Shown here: piece by piece, positions 24,276 through 40,624 of the stretch | How positions within the stretch are numbered: position 1 is the stretch's first letter | Layout of the letters: every line of letters begins with the position of its first letter | From: Ecdyonurus torrentis | Taxonomy: Eukaryota > Arthropoda > Insecta > Ephemeroptera > Heptageniidae | DNA: 64,000 nt | Direction of reading: 5' to 3' | Assembly (NCBI GenBank): GCA_949318235.1 | Contig: OX439134.1 | Location: 28,001,959 to 28,065,958, forward strand | Translations under genes and position numbers: made by a program | The notes under the pieces: generated by a model | Seen by the model: only the letters and a program-made list of their open reading frames with translations | What the model was told of the DNA's origin: nothing | Database searches by the model: none

Positions 24276-25110
24276 GCAAATTTAATATTCACCAAATCTT
24301 TGCTGCAAAGTGCACAAGTCAACATAGAAAACAGTAGACAAAAAAAAAAAAAAAAAAAAAAAAATTATTGTGTTGCAAGAAGAAAGCACATGCCTATACA
24401 GCATAATTTGAAAATTTTATGTGTTATTTATTTATGTATTTATTTATTCAAATTTTTTTTTTCAATTTTATATATAAAATTATTTACAGAGAAAACAACA
24501 TTTAAAAAATATACATAATACATGTGTATATTTTTACGTGTAAAATGCGTTTAATTTTACATAAAAATTTCCTAAAAACTGAATAAAATTTTACATATCA
24601 GCATGACAAACAGAATGATATTTATTTGATTATAACCTAGCCATCCATATTAAATTCATTCACAATGGTTTATAGTTTAATAGAATAAAAAAGTATAATG
24701 AAAATTTAATGTAATTGAAAGGAATTTAAGAGAAAAATGGCAACAATTTGAGGTTATGTCGTAGTATATAATATAGTTTTCTCCCTTTGTTGTTGTACAA
24801 TGTGTGTGATTCTCTTTAGAATTGGTCACTCTTGTATGCATTGTTTGTACCAATTAAATACCAATTATTATTACAATTAACCAATTAAAGGCTTTTGTCT
24901 AGCACAAATATTATAACAATAGCTTATTGAAATATGTTTGAATTTGACACAAATTTACTCACTTGGTAAATTTTACCAAGCGTTAATTAATTTTATAGTA
25001 ACAAATTATTTATTTCAATTAAAACTGCTGTCTACATCATTTATTATTTTCAATGAATATGTTCATTGATATACTTGTTTCACATTGAATTGTATATTTG
25101 CATGTTACAG
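24276..25110. other. non-coding stretch with a perfect hairpin
   Basis: AT-rich, with poly(A) near 24342-24363. The 19-nt hairpin CTTGGTAAATTTTACCAAG lies at 24962-24980. No gene was recognised. Confidence 0.5.
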
Positions 25111-25201
25111 TGTCAAGATACATACCGTCAAGTATACTGATAACTTTTGCCCTTTTGGGGTGATTTTGGTCAAATTTTCAAATATTACTTACTCACTAAC
25201 G
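25111..25201 (+). CDS. candidate coding exon, unknown protein
   Basis: Follows an acceptor-type TTGCATGTTACAG. In phase with one leading base, the frame reads VKIHTVKYTDNFCPFG then VILVKFSNITYSL, ending at a TGA or at a weak donor (AACGTGAAA). Codon variety is normal for coding DNA. No family recognised. Confidence 0.22.
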
Positions 25202-25319
25202 TGAAATAACAACTAAAAGATATAATACTAAAATTCAAGCTTTACTTTTATAGTTTTTGTTTTACGTTTCTATGTGCTTTTGTTAGGGGTTAAATAATTC
25301 ATGAAAATTCACCCTATAC

Positions 25320-25662
25320 TTAAAGGAATAGACCAGAGAAAAACATAAGCATTTATATTACAAAACACTTGATGGGAATTACATAAATAACATTAGTTTG
25401 TCTCAAAACCCAACAGTAGCCCCGTAGCAGTGATCAGAAAATTCAATTTATGCAATCTGCACAATATTTTCATACTAATTTTTGCATGTTTCTGACGTCA
25501 CAAACATGAATTTTCACGCAAATTACATACTTTACAGTATTTTCACGCTCTCTCGTGGTGCTACGTTAACATTCTGGTAAAAATTGTCATCAGTTTTGAA
25601 GATCCCATTTCGTGTTTATTCATTAAAAAGCACATGTGGTTGTATGTGGTCTATGGCTTTAA
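25320..25662 (-). mobile_element. family A TTAA-type MITE, copy 1
   Basis: 343 bp including TTAA at both ends. TIRs AGGAATAGACC and AGCCATAGACC (by complement) are imperfect 11-mers. The body matches the other five copies (CAAAACACTTGATGGG, CACGCTCTCTCGTGG, AAAAAGCACATGTGG). It contains TGACGTCA at 25493-25500. TTAA target sites are typical of piggyBac-type transposition. There is no ORF. Confidence 0.92.
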
Positions 25663-25883
25663 CGATACTTAAAAGTGCATCATTTAAAATTTCCCAGTCT
25701 CATTACCATAGTTTTCTCCAAAAACGAGGCATAACAAACTATTATAATATATAAATAGTGCTTGTAATATAATATACTAAAAGATAGGAACTTTAAGGGT
25801 CATTTTCCTGTTTTCACCTGTGATTGTTTAGCGCGCTTCACTGATAAGTTACATTTTTGATCGAATAACATTTTAGTTTATTA

Positions 25884-26107
25884 ATGGAAAGAATAAATTA
25901 CGAAATTTATGCTGCATTTATGTCATTATATACAGCATAAACGATGCTAAATTAGAACAACATCAATAATTATGCTGTGTATAAAATATAATATTTATGC
26001 TTTATTTAAACGATATGAAGTATATAGCTTAAATTATGCTGTGTTATAAACAAATTGTATGCTGGAAATGAGCTAGCATAATTATTATACGTTTTTATTT
26101 TTGTCTG
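25884..26107 (+). mobile_element. family E short transposon
   Basis: Begins ATGGAAAGAATAAATTACG and ends TTTTTATTTTTGTCTGCAT. The interior is family-typical, with GATGCTAAATTAGAACAA and GAGCTAGCATAATTATTA. Confidence 0.8.
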
Positions 26108-27292
26108 CATAATGCTGCACTCATAGAATTTAAAGGAAAATTTAGTTGAAGTTTATTTGCAATTTCGGGCCTCTCTCTCTCTCTCTCTCTCTCTCTCATT
26201 CTCTCCCAGAATAGCGGATATCATATACATAAAAACAATTATAATCTATATAATTTGTTATATTTGTAAGTCTCATATGTATATAATTTAAAAAAGTATT
26301 ATTTAACAATAATAACAACAACAGCGTCGGTTCTTTTGAAAACTTGCATGAGGAAAATCTTATGGGAATATTAGAACAATACCTTATAATATAATAAAAT
26401 GCTATTATATGCATGAAAATAAGAAGTAGAAAAAATATATATAATTGCACGCGAAAAATAAATAAATAATATTAATAAAAAAGGCTTTAATGAAAAACTC
26501 CTTTTTCCTATATCAATCAACTAATACGATACTAATAATTTATTTAAAAAACTCAATTTCAATGACATTTTTTAAACATACAGTAAACTTAATTAAAATA
26601 AATTGTTATAAATAAATAAAACGCTAACAAGAAATCGTTAAAAAACAATTTATTTTTTTAAAAACAAATTTAATTTCTTCTTTTTATTTTATTTTTTATT
26701 ATACAGTACAGGGTAATTAAAGGAATGATTTCATTTTTAATTACGCATTAAAAAAACAGTTTCATTGAATCGATAATTCACTCATTGCTATATCTGTAAA
26801 GAAGAAGAAAAAAATATAACTATCTGTAATAAAGTTTTTTTTTACATGTGATATTTCTTAGAACATACTGTTCGTAACAGCAGTTGGCGCCTTGGTAATT
26901 AAAACCTCTTTATATATAAGTTAAGATAGTAAAAAGTAGTTAAACACAGAGAGAGAAACTAGTTCATTAGTTTTATGTATAACTACATTAAATTATATTA
27001 TTACGTTATTCTGAAATTAATAACTATTTTCTAGGAAATTTTTATAATAAAAATTCAATTTTTACTTATTATTTTTTCTGTAGTTATTGCAAAATTTATA
27101 ATGATTCAGTATAATGTCATATTTTTATGTGCGTTTTTTAAATTTTCTTTAATATAATGGTTCACAACATTGACTTTGGACATAAAAATAATGTGAGGTT
27201 CTTATTTAAGGAAATAAATAAATATAGTTTTAATATTATAGTTAACATCTTATAACTATATAGTATAGGAAAGGGTTGTATCTTAAAGGCAT
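26108..27292. other. AT-rich non-coding stretch
   Basis: Contains a (CT)n tract at about 26171-26197 and nothing else recognised. Confidence 0.55.
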
Positions 27293-27627
27293 AGACCAGA
27301 GAAAAACATAAGCATTTATATCACAAAACACTTGATGGGATTTACATAAATAACATTAAAGTTTGTCTCAAAATCCAACAGTAGCTCCGTAGCAGTGATC
27401 AGAAATTTCGATTTATGCAACCCGCACAACATTTTCATACTAATTTTTTCATATTTCTGACGCCATAAACATGAATAGTCACGCAAATAGCATACTTTAC
27501 AGAATTTTCACGCTCTCTCGTGGGGCTACATTGAAATTCTGGTAAAAATTGTCATCAGTTTTGAAAATCCCATTTCGTGTTTATTCATTAAAAAGCACAA
27601 GCTGTTTTATGTGGTATATGGCTTTAA
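27293..27627 (-). mobile_element. family A TTAA-type MITE, copy 2
   Basis: TTAA at both ends with TIRs AGGCATAGACC and AGCCATATACC. The body is close to copy 1 in the same orientation. The CRE present in most copies is mutated here (TGACGCCA). Confidence 0.9.
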
Positions 27628-28320
27628 TGGAAGTATTATTATTGTTTTTTTTTTAATTATAATGTTATTATTATTTCATACTTATTAGACTTTCCGTTAA
27701 AAATTAAGATTTTTCTATGTATGCTAGTTTTAGATAATGACCGTAGTACCACCATTTTTAGTCATATAAATCTATCATTATAGAAAGCAGTACATATAAT
27801 ATAAAGTGCACTTTGATCAGAAAGTAGATGCTTTTACCATAATTATAATTAACCAGAAACCTTATTCTATGTGATGTACATATAATTTAATTTTGTTTTA
27901 TGCATTATTAATATAAACTCTGATTATTTTAATAAATATATTAATGTCCATCGTATATATCTCAAGTTAATTTAAATATAAAATCAGTTGGGAGAACATT
28001 TTCATGCATATATGATAATCCATTTTGATGTAATTAAATACTGTAACATGCATTGCAATGTATTAGAAATTAATTTACTGGTATATTATAGTGCATACAT
28101 AATTTAATATGTTATTTCATGTAATAGTTGTATAATTATGATTATTAAATTATATTTCTTGTTTATATCGTGAGTTGCAATCCTTTCATAATATTATTTA
28201 TATTACTTATTTAGTATGGCATGGTATTAATTCAATAATGGTACTTTCTTATTTTTTTTTAAGTTAGATTATTCGTATAGTGATGATGAGTGATGGTTAT
28301 ATGATCAAAAAATTTTTTTC

Positions 28321-28578
28321 TTAAAGACATAGACTAGAAGTAAGCATTTGCATTACAAAACACTTGATGAGACTTACATAACTAACATTAGTTTGTCTCA
28401 AAACCCAACTGTAGCGCCGTAGTATAGTAATCAGAAATTTTGAATTTATGCAACCCGCACAACCTTTTCATACAAATTTCTAATTTACACCTGTTTATAA
28501 TGTCAGAAGTTTTGGAGATCCTATTTTGTGTATAATCATTAAAAAGCACATGTTGTTTCATGTGGTCTATGGCTTTAA
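28321..28578 (-). mobile_element. family A TTAA-type MITE, copy 3, internally deleted
   Basis: TTAA at both ends and the same TIR family (AGACATAGACT left). About 80 bp of the centre, including the CRE and the CTCTCTCGTGG segment, is missing. Confidence 0.88.
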
Positions 28579-29845
<1,267 letters not shown>

Positions 29846-29909
29846 GTATGTGCGATTTTTTGTTTCAACTCAACCACTTTGACGATGAAAAGAAGAAAAA
29901 ACTTAATAC
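29846..29909 (+). CDS. candidate internal exon, unknown protein
   Basis: A 64-nt segment is preceded by a good acceptor (TTTTTTGTGTGTTTCAG) and followed by a strong donor (AC then GTAAGC). One frame reads CDFLFQLNHFDDEKKKKLN with two leading and two trailing bases; another frame (starting VCAIFCFNSTTLTMK) is also open. The paired splice signals are the main support. A further strong acceptor at about 30330 (CCTTTTTTGCTGCAG) could start the next exon. No family recognised. Confidence 0.35.
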
Positions 29910-30386
29910 GTAAGCCATGACTAAAATGATCGTTCAATAACCACAAACCACAGTATGAGATTTCCATATTTTAAAATTTAAATACACTGTCAACTTTGGT
30001 GCCTAAAAACCAATGTCATAAGTTATTTGATAATGATATTAATTTACACCTATGATCAATTTTATAACTTTATCCACACTTGTTTATCCTTGTGTTATTT
30101 GATATGCTTTTTTTTTACTTTTAATTTTTCAAAGTTAATTCAAAAGAGAATTAAGGGAGTTTACATTTCTATTGTATCAACTAAAAGCTACTGCAGCCAC
30201 CAATAAATTAATGTTAAAACATTAAGTAAAGGAACATGCCAAAGAAAATTCTATATACTGTAAATAATACAAAATATCAAATTTTTCGATGTAATTAAAA
30301 TTGTAGAATTTGTCCTTTTTTGCTGCAGTTCTCGTGTTTGTTAATCAATGGCCTTAAAGAATAGTTTGCACATGAAATGAAAGTGT

Positions 30387-30388
<2 letters not shown>

Positions 30389-30476
<88 letters not shown>
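30389..30476. repeat. (AT)n microsatellite
   Basis: About 85 bp of AT alternation. Confidence 0.95.
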
Positions 30477-30480
<4 letters not shown>

Positions 30481-30770
30481 TTGTTAACATTGTATTATTT
30501 CATATTGGGTACTGAGCTTTATAATTATAATATTAAAATATAATACAGTGTTTTTATCGGTAATGGTAAAAAGTAAGGGATTCTGATGATTAGAAATACA
30601 TATTTGAAATAATTATAAATTTTATTATTAAATTAAGCATTTATTATATTTTTTTTCATACCTAGCCAGTGCAATAACAATTATATTACTTATAAAGTTA
30701 AGGATGAGCGACAAACAAAAAGTACTGAAGCAACTTGCACATAAATCAAGTATCCATCGATAACTAATTT

Positions 30771-30821
30771 ATATATAAAACGCGAGCTGTGACGTCAGTG
30801 ACCGGCAGTGGCATTTTGTGA
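30771..30821 (+). promoter_or_regulatory. candidate core promoter: TATA box plus CRE
   Basis: TATATAAAACGCG at about 30772 is followed by a perfect cyclic-AMP response element TGACGTCA at 30790-30797 and a GC-richer leader. It sits 40-50 bp upstream of the ATG of the next feature, a plausible distance for a short 5' UTR. It is the only perfect CRE in the window outside a recognised transposon. Confidence 0.35.
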
Positions 30822-30875
30822 ATGGAAAATAAATTAGAAATCAATGACTCCGGCGAAATCAACGTTGATTTTCAG
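30822..30875 (+). CDS. candidate first coding exon (18 codons)
   Basis: ATG opens a frame MENKLEINDSGEINVDFQ, which ends exactly at CAG followed by a GTTTGT donor, in phase 0. The translation is acidic and compositionally protein-like, and the TATA/CRE promoter lies immediately upstream. G at +4 fits a start context; T at -3 does not. Family unknown; the downstream exon was not identified. Confidence 0.38.
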
Positions 30876-30939
30876 GTTTGTTAGGATATTACGCAACTTT
30901 TTTGTTCAAGGTGTTCTACGCCTTTACAGGTCACCTACA

Positions 30940-31070
30940 AACCTTATAGGAATTCTAAGACCCTTAGATTTCTATTTAGGAATTCTAAAATTCTTAGATT
31001 TCTAAGGAATTAGGAATTTTTAAGACTCTTATACATTTCTTAACATGTTTATAGGAATTCTAAAACCTCT
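30940..31070. repeat. dispersed short repeat TAGGAATTCTAA
   Basis: TAGGAATTCTAA recurs at about 30947, 30976 and 31051, with variants between, giving an irregular ~29-bp spacing. Function unknown. Confidence 0.55.
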
Positions 31071-31194
31071 ATAATATAGATCATGATTTTTTTTTTAAAC
31101 GTATTGATTTAGAGTTTCTATATACGTATTTCTTACATGTGCATGAAGCTCTCTAAAATATAGAGCTATAGATAATAAATCAGTATAGTATCTC

Positions 31195-31300
31195 TTTCAA
31201 TTAGACCACTGGGAACCCATTCTATATACTTCTTCAGTTTTTCACTTAAGACATGTAAAATCTCATGGGATTTAGGTTCGAATCCTTTTTACACTCTCAT
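31195..31300 (+). pseudogene. degenerate tRNA-like sequence
   Basis: A B-box match AGGTTCGAATCC lies at about 31277-31288. About 70 nt upstream is D-arm-like sequence (CTTTCAATTAGACCACTGGG), but the spacing is too long and the stems are broken. It may be the decayed head of a tRNA-derived SINE. Confidence 0.2.
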
Positions 31301-31739
31301 TTTTTATTATAAAGTTTATCAACTTGCCAATGTCTGTATATAGTAGAGTAATGTGTTCATCAGAAATGTTTATTAACAATCAAGTATTTTTGAAATGAAA
31401 TAAATCGTGTTCATTATATTTTGTTTACATATAATTTTTCAAACAGTCTTGCATAATGATACTATATCGATGTTGTTGCGAACAAATTTCTATCTTGATT
31501 TTTGTCACGGGAAGCAGTATGTGTAAGTCGATCGAACACCATGCATCTACATAACGTGGCAAAAAACGAGATACACATTTTGCTTTGCGAAACAAAAATA
31601 CAAGATAGACATTTTGCTTTGCGTGATAAAAAACGAGATAGACATTTTGTTCCCGTGGAAAAAAAATAACAAATTTAAAAAATTGTTCGCAACAAAATTG
31701 TTAAAAAAATTAGCATCGTACGCATATCCTTTCACTCAC

Positions 31740-31965
31740 AGTCAAAAATGAATACATAATAATTATGCAAACTTATATTCAGCATAAATTGTTTCATACA
31801 AAATAATCTATGTTATACTGTACACTAACCTTGTTATAATTTGCATAAATATTATCTTCCCTACAGAATTATTTATGTTCTAATTTAGCATCATTTATAC
31901 TAATAAGAATAAGCAAAAAAAAAAAAAAAGTGCAGTATAAATTACGTTTTTTTTTTTTTTTTTTT
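31740..31965 (-). mobile_element. family E short transposon, reverse, decayed
   Basis: Reverse-orientation match: AGCATAAATTGT, TTCTAATTTAGCATCATTTA, then GTATAAATTACG at the end near 31950. A poly(A) run splits the last segment, and the termini are eroded. Confidence 0.65.
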
Positions 31966-32083
31966 TTTTGCGTAATTATATACAAACTGAAATGTGTGCA
32001 AACTAATAGTAATAAATAGCTTGTTCACTGTAGTAGAATAAATTAATGGACCACTTGCAATAAAATGTTTTTAATTGTTGCAG

Positions 32084-32266
32084 CAAGTAAGTGAAAACGA
32101 TTTTTACATAAGAAATGCATTAAGAATTATTCAAATTATTTTAAAAAATTCGTTCATTGCAAGTGGTCAATTGCATGAACATTTAATGGTTTTTAAGGAA
32201 GAAATCATTCATTTTCTTTCATATACAAAAAAAAAATTCTCACCGTGTGAGAATGTCTTAATATAA
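32084..32266 (+). CDS. candidate terminal exon, unknown helical protein
   Basis: After an acceptor (TTTTTAATTGTTGCAG) a 60-codon frame runs to TAA, beginning QVSENDFYIRNALRIIQIIL and containing GQLHEHLMVFKEEIIHFLSY. The amphipathic pattern suggests helix. A donor-like GTGTGA near the end offers an internal-exon alternative. Against it, a 13-bp perfect inverted repeat (GACCACTTGCAAT at 32049-32061 and its complement at 32157-32169) straddles the 5' half, so part of this could be a small hairpin element. Family not recognised. Confidence 0.35.
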   Translation, partial: QVSENDFYIRNALRIIQIILKNSFIASGQLHEHLMVFKEEIIHFLSYTKKKFSPCENVLI

Positions 32267-33358
32267 ATTCAGTATTATTTTTATTATTTATCAACATAAG
32301 GAAAAGAAAAATTGTTGTGATAGAAAAGGTTTTTTTAAAAAAAACTTCGATTAATCAGAAATCCGATTACGACTCCCTATTTTTTTTTTTTTTTTTTTTT
32401 TTTTTTTCAAATCCACAGAGAATTAAATTTGTATTCAATAAATACAATGTTTAAAATCATGTTAAAAGATAAAATTATAATTCAGTATAAATATTTTCAT
32501 CGACCATAAAAAAAAAAACTAAAAAATGTAACCGCCACACATTTTTATATTTCAATGGTTTTAAATTAAATAATATTTGAATAAATGTTTTTGCATGATT
32601 TTTCAATCCCCAATGTGAATATATTTTTCAATTATTTATCACTGAATATATTTGTGTTTGTGAGTGTATGTATATAATATATCTCAACATACATACTAAA
32701 TAAAAAGTTTTTGATCCCACAACACATTTATTTCAATTTATTTAACTACAATATATTTCACACAATTTTCATAAGACTTTTTTTTTTTTTTTTTTTTTTT
32801 TGCAAAGAATTTTTTTATGTATATTTGTTTAAGAATATATTATTATATGAACAGATAAAAGTATGTAATACTATCAATGTTTGCAGTATTGCATGCAGTA
32901 ATTTTCAGTGCCTTTTAATTAATTTATTTGTTTAATTTTTGCTTAAAAAAAACAAAAAACTAATAAATGTCTGAAAGTGTTAAGGTTTATATTACGAAGA
33001 GCAGTGATCAATATGCTGAAAAAAATTGATTTCAACATTTCATTTGTTTACAAAGTTATTAAAAAAAAACAAAAAAAAAGGTTATTTATTGCAAATTTCA
33101 ATACATATTCTACCGAGTACAAATAATTTGTAACACAAAATTCTAGGATATATTCAAATATATTAAATTTATTACTTTAATAAATATCGTGACATGTAAA
33201 TAACAAATTTAATATATGAAATAAATGTTTTTCTGTTTGGTATTTTCCAATATTTATTAAATTAATATTTATTCAATTTGTATTTATATAAAAAATTAAT
33301 AAATTTAACAGTAAAATGACAAGGAAAACTATAATATGAAAATTTTATTTTATATAGC

Positions 33359-33409
<51 letters not shown>

Positions 33410-34080
33410 CATAACAATACATAATATTTCATAGAAAAAAATTGAATATAAATTATAAAATTAACAATTGATAAATATTTAATAAGATAAAATATTATTA
33501 TTAATAAAAAGAAATGTGTGTGGGATGCCTAAAAGCTACGATGATGACGGTCACTTTACACATTAAAAATGTGAAGTAAAAGAGGGCGTTATCTCTTTTT
33601 ACAGACTCAATAATAATAGTGGAAGAAGTAAAGGCTCATACTAACCATTGTATTATTAACACATTAATGTAACTTAAAAAATGGTACAAAATTTGTTTAT
33701 AAGACATACAAGTATACAATTTTATTGTTTTTGTCTGTGATTACAGTGCAGTGCAGTAAAGTCTCTAAATTACTAAGTACTCTGACCGAATTTATTTCTC
33801 TCTTGTTGAAAACCTCACTAAAATACCATGCTTTGAAATAGCAATCGTGACCTCTCGGCAATAATAATAATAAAATATATAAAAAAGTGATAGAAATTAT
33901 GTGGCTAGAATACGTGGGAATTTCTATAGTGCGAATATGTACTTGAGTGCAGTATTAAACTTTGATAATATGGCAACTTTAATTTAAGTGTTATTTCATA
34001 CAAACACATAACATTTTCATAAGAAAATAAATAATTTTAAATTATTTAATTGTTAAATTTAAAAATGTGCATCTTGCTCG

Positions 34081-34114
<34 letters not shown>

Positions 34115-34118
34115 TGGT
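32267..34118. other. non-coding stretch
   Basis: Holds poly(T) runs near 32380-32407, 32779-32801 and 34084-34113, and a (GA)n tract at about 33362-33402. A strong acceptor at about 33604 (ATCTCTTTTTACAG) precedes a short frame ending in TAA at 33672; it is too short to call. Confidence 0.5.
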
Positions 34119-34267
34119 AATTTACGACTTGCACTAGAATTTCTTTCCCTGTTGAAAACTTACAGTGCTCATAATCAAATTGTTTACTAATTGCTTCTCT
34201 TACGCAAAAACGGATTTGATTACCAAGTTTGCAACAGTGAAAAAATTCTGATGCAAGTCGTGAATTA
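34119..34267. mobile_element. ~150-bp MITE-like inverted-repeat element
   Basis: Left end TAATTTACGACTTGCA is the near-complement of the right end TGCAAGTCGTGAATTAA. The similarity continues into AGAATTT/AAATTCT. One copy only was seen, so the class is unassigned. Confidence 0.55.
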
Positions 34268-35877
<1,610 letters not shown>

Positions 35878-36305
35878 TACACTCCTCCCGAACAACGAAG
35901 CTGAAGGTATAACGTAAGGCAACGACTGCGAATTTCGTTCGTCTTTTCCGAATTTGCCCGATCGACGAGATCCATTTCCGGTAAAATTTCATTTTTTCAA
36001 AAATAATTACACACGATAATATTTTCCAGCCATCAAAACGTGAAAAATACCGGAAATAAAGATTTAAATCTTGCAGCAGACGCACGAAATGCGCAGTCGA
36101 TGCCTTACGTTACCTTTAGCTTCGTTGCTCCCGAATAAATCTGACCGAGGCGTTAATCTCTCCAAATGTTAAATATATAGGTAAACTTTTTTTTTTTTTT
36201 TGACACTTTACTTCCATTCTCCTTGCAATCAAGGTGCAATGTATGCACTTGTTGAAGGTTATTTATGGAATTGTCAAGTGGCCAGATTTATTCGGGAGGA
36301 GTGTA
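35878..36305. mobile_element. family H composite inverted-repeat element
   Basis: Outer termini TACACTCCTCCCGAA and its complement lie 428 bp apart. Inside is a second, longer inverted repeat (~65 bp arms at about 35886-35950 and 36070-36135) containing ACGAAGCTGAAGG and CGACTGCGAATTTCG. The right inner arm ends in its own CTCCCGAATAAATCTG, so the element looks like an inner palindrome plus a partial repeat of one end. A diverged relative lies at 59206-59527. No coding capacity. Confidence 0.75.
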
Positions 36306-36544
36306 TACTAATGTGAACGCACTCAAATTTGGAACACTTTACCCCCTAAATTTGTATTATCTTTCATAAAAGAAAATATAAAATATTCATTAATTTTATT
36401 ATTGTTAGGATAAGACTATTGAAAATTTATCTTAAATTCAATGTTTTTACACTATATATATAATAACTATAGAGACTATAGACGAACTATACTTGCAACA
36501 ACCAATGTTACTGAACTGCTTAGGTCAATAAAATTTCTTATTTC

Positions 36545-36859
36545 TATAGGGTGTGTGCGCATGACGTCACTCTTAATGCTTTACGATGCTCTTCTTGAGC
36601 AATGAATAACATTGCTCAGCATATAGGACAAACGTAGGTTTTTTTTTGGCTATTTTCTTTGGAAAATTAGCAATTTTTTGGTAATTATTATTTTTCTTGC
36701 AAACTTGAAAAACTAATTCAACCTGTTAACAGCATCAATGCTTTCAAAAATATTTCAAAATATTTTTAAACTGGCAAAATGAGTTATTTTCCCATAATAG
36801 CCCATGTTATTTAGCGCTCACTTATGGCGTTGACTTTAACATGAATGAAACCACCCTAT
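36545..36859 (+). mobile_element. family G element, copy 3
   Basis: Starts TATAGGGTGTGTGCGC and ends ACCACCCTAT, about 315 bp. It carries TGACGTCA at 36562-36569, and is the most complete plus-strand copy of the family. Confidence 0.8.
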
Positions 36860-37507
36860 GGCAGTATTATATCTACAAGATCTTAAAAATAATTAAAGGA
36901 ATCAAAACCATCTTAAAAAGTACTTTAAATATGCTATATAAAAAAGAACTAAAATAAAGACGTGCGATGAAGTTACTTTAAAAGGAAAGTTTATATTTTA
37001 ATCTTGCAAAAAGGTGGTCTTTATGATTAGTTCTAAGATGTTATTTACATCATTATTCAAGTGACGCCCTATAGCTTTTGCTGTTGCTATAAAATGGTCC
37101 ATTTATTATATACCACAGCCTCCACATCAGTCATCCCACCACATATATAAAGATTACTTTATGGTACTCAAGCTTTTGCAATAAAGTTTATATTGCTATA
37201 ACATTTCGTGTGATTTTTTAATTTTAACAGTTTTGAGTTGAAAACTTTGATATTTTAATGTATATTATAAAATCTTACACTCTGTTATTATCACCTATTT
37301 TTTTAAAATTTATACACATATATACATAATAATACTCCCCGTTTTTTAAAAATAATTTTTATACCGAATAAAATTATCATCATCATCCTACCCTTTTACT
37401 ACGAATTTTACGTTTACATACATTTTAACAGTTTTTTATACGTTTTATTTCAATTTTCAGTTTTTCTTAATTTAAAGTTTCTATTACAAAAGAAGTAAAA
37501 TCACATA
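36860..37507. other. non-coding stretch
   Basis: An acceptor-like site near 37122 (TTATATACCACAG) precedes a 21-codon frame ending at a TAA that overlaps AATAAA near 37180. All three frames are open there, so coding cannot be judged. Nothing else was recognised. Confidence 0.35.
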
Positions 37508-39361
<1,854 letters not shown>

Positions 39362-39500
39362 AAAATAATAATAATAATAAAAATAAAATAAAATAAACAG
39401 TTTAACTTCTTTTCTAATAGTAATTGGCGATTAATTAATGATAATAATTCTCGACTTGAAAATCCACAATTTTTTTTATACCCATTGAAAATACATGGGA

Positions 39501-39724
39501 TATTTTTTATATCTCATTCTGTGCTAAGAAAACAAATTTGATAAAAAAAAGTAGCAAAATAAAGTATTTTTAAATTTTTTTTCTTTCAAATATTTTTTAA
39601 ACTTGGTATATTATTTTTTATATCCCATTCTTTGCTAGAAAAACAAATTTGATCAAAAAAAAAAAAAAAAAAAAAAAAAAGTAGCAAAATAATATATTTT
39701 TTTTCTTTCAAGTATTTTTTAAAC
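39501..39724. repeat. imperfect tandem duplication of ~110 bp
   Basis: TATTTTTTATATC(T/C)CATTCT, AACAAATTTGAT, AGTAGCAAAATAA and CTTTCAAGTATTTTTTAAAC-like blocks occur in the same order at about 39501-39604 and 39611-39724. The second copy has an expanded poly(A). Confidence 0.85.
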
Positions 39725-40281
39725 TTGCAAGGTAAACGACAAAACAAACTTAATGAATGTCATCATTGTTTTATATAGCTTAAGGACTCTCATCTCTTTG
39801 CTATCAAATTTGGGATAATCTGGCATTACATTACAAAACAAAGAAATGAATAAATAATCTTGTTATAAATTTTAAGAATACAATGAATAAGGTCAATAGC
39901 TATGTAATTACAGAACTCAGAACATTTCTTGAGACTTTTTTTTCATTTTCTCGAGTGACATTCTGTTTAAATAGCAGAAGTAATTGGAGCTGATATTTCA
40001 ATGTGAAATAAAAACCCACTATTTGTCATCATAATACACGTGTATCTTTATACTTACGTAAGTCAGCCAGTGTGTTTGTGACACAAGATTAACTCTCACG
40101 TTTCTATGGAGATTAGGTACTCTAAACTGCATCGTCGTTGTTGTTGATGTTTTTTTTTTTTTTTTTTTTTTTTTTGCAATTTTGTGAAAATAAAAGCTGA
40201 GGTACTATAGTATAAAAACACCATGGTTAATATTCTTATATAGAATCTGTAGTCCAAATTTAAAGCTTATAAGCTTTAAAT

Positions 40282-40624
40282 TTAAAGCCATAGACCACAT
40301 AAAACAACATGAGCTTTTTAATGAATAAACACAAAATGGGATCCTCAAAACTGATGACAATTTTTACCAAAATGCTAGTGTAGCCCCACGAGAGAGCGTA
40401 AAAATACTGTAAAGTATGCAATTTGCGTGAAAATTCATGTTTATGACGTCAGAAACATGCAAAAATTAGTATGAAAATGTTGTTCGGGCTGCATAAATCG
40501 AATGTTCTGATCACTGCTAAGGGGCTACTGTTGGGTTTTAAGACAAACTAAAGTTATTTATGTAAATCCAATCAAGTGTTTTGTGATATAAATGCTTATG
40601 TTTTTCTCCGGTCTATTCCTTTAA
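40282..40624 (+). mobile_element. family A TTAA-type MITE, copy 4
   Basis: TTAA at 40282-40285 and 40621-40624, with AGCCATAGACC and (by complement) AGGAATAGACC termini. TGACGTCA is at 40444-40451. Immediately upstream, 40256-40283 is a perfect 28-bp palindrome centred on CTTATAAG that shares its last bases with the TTAA site. Confidence 0.93.
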
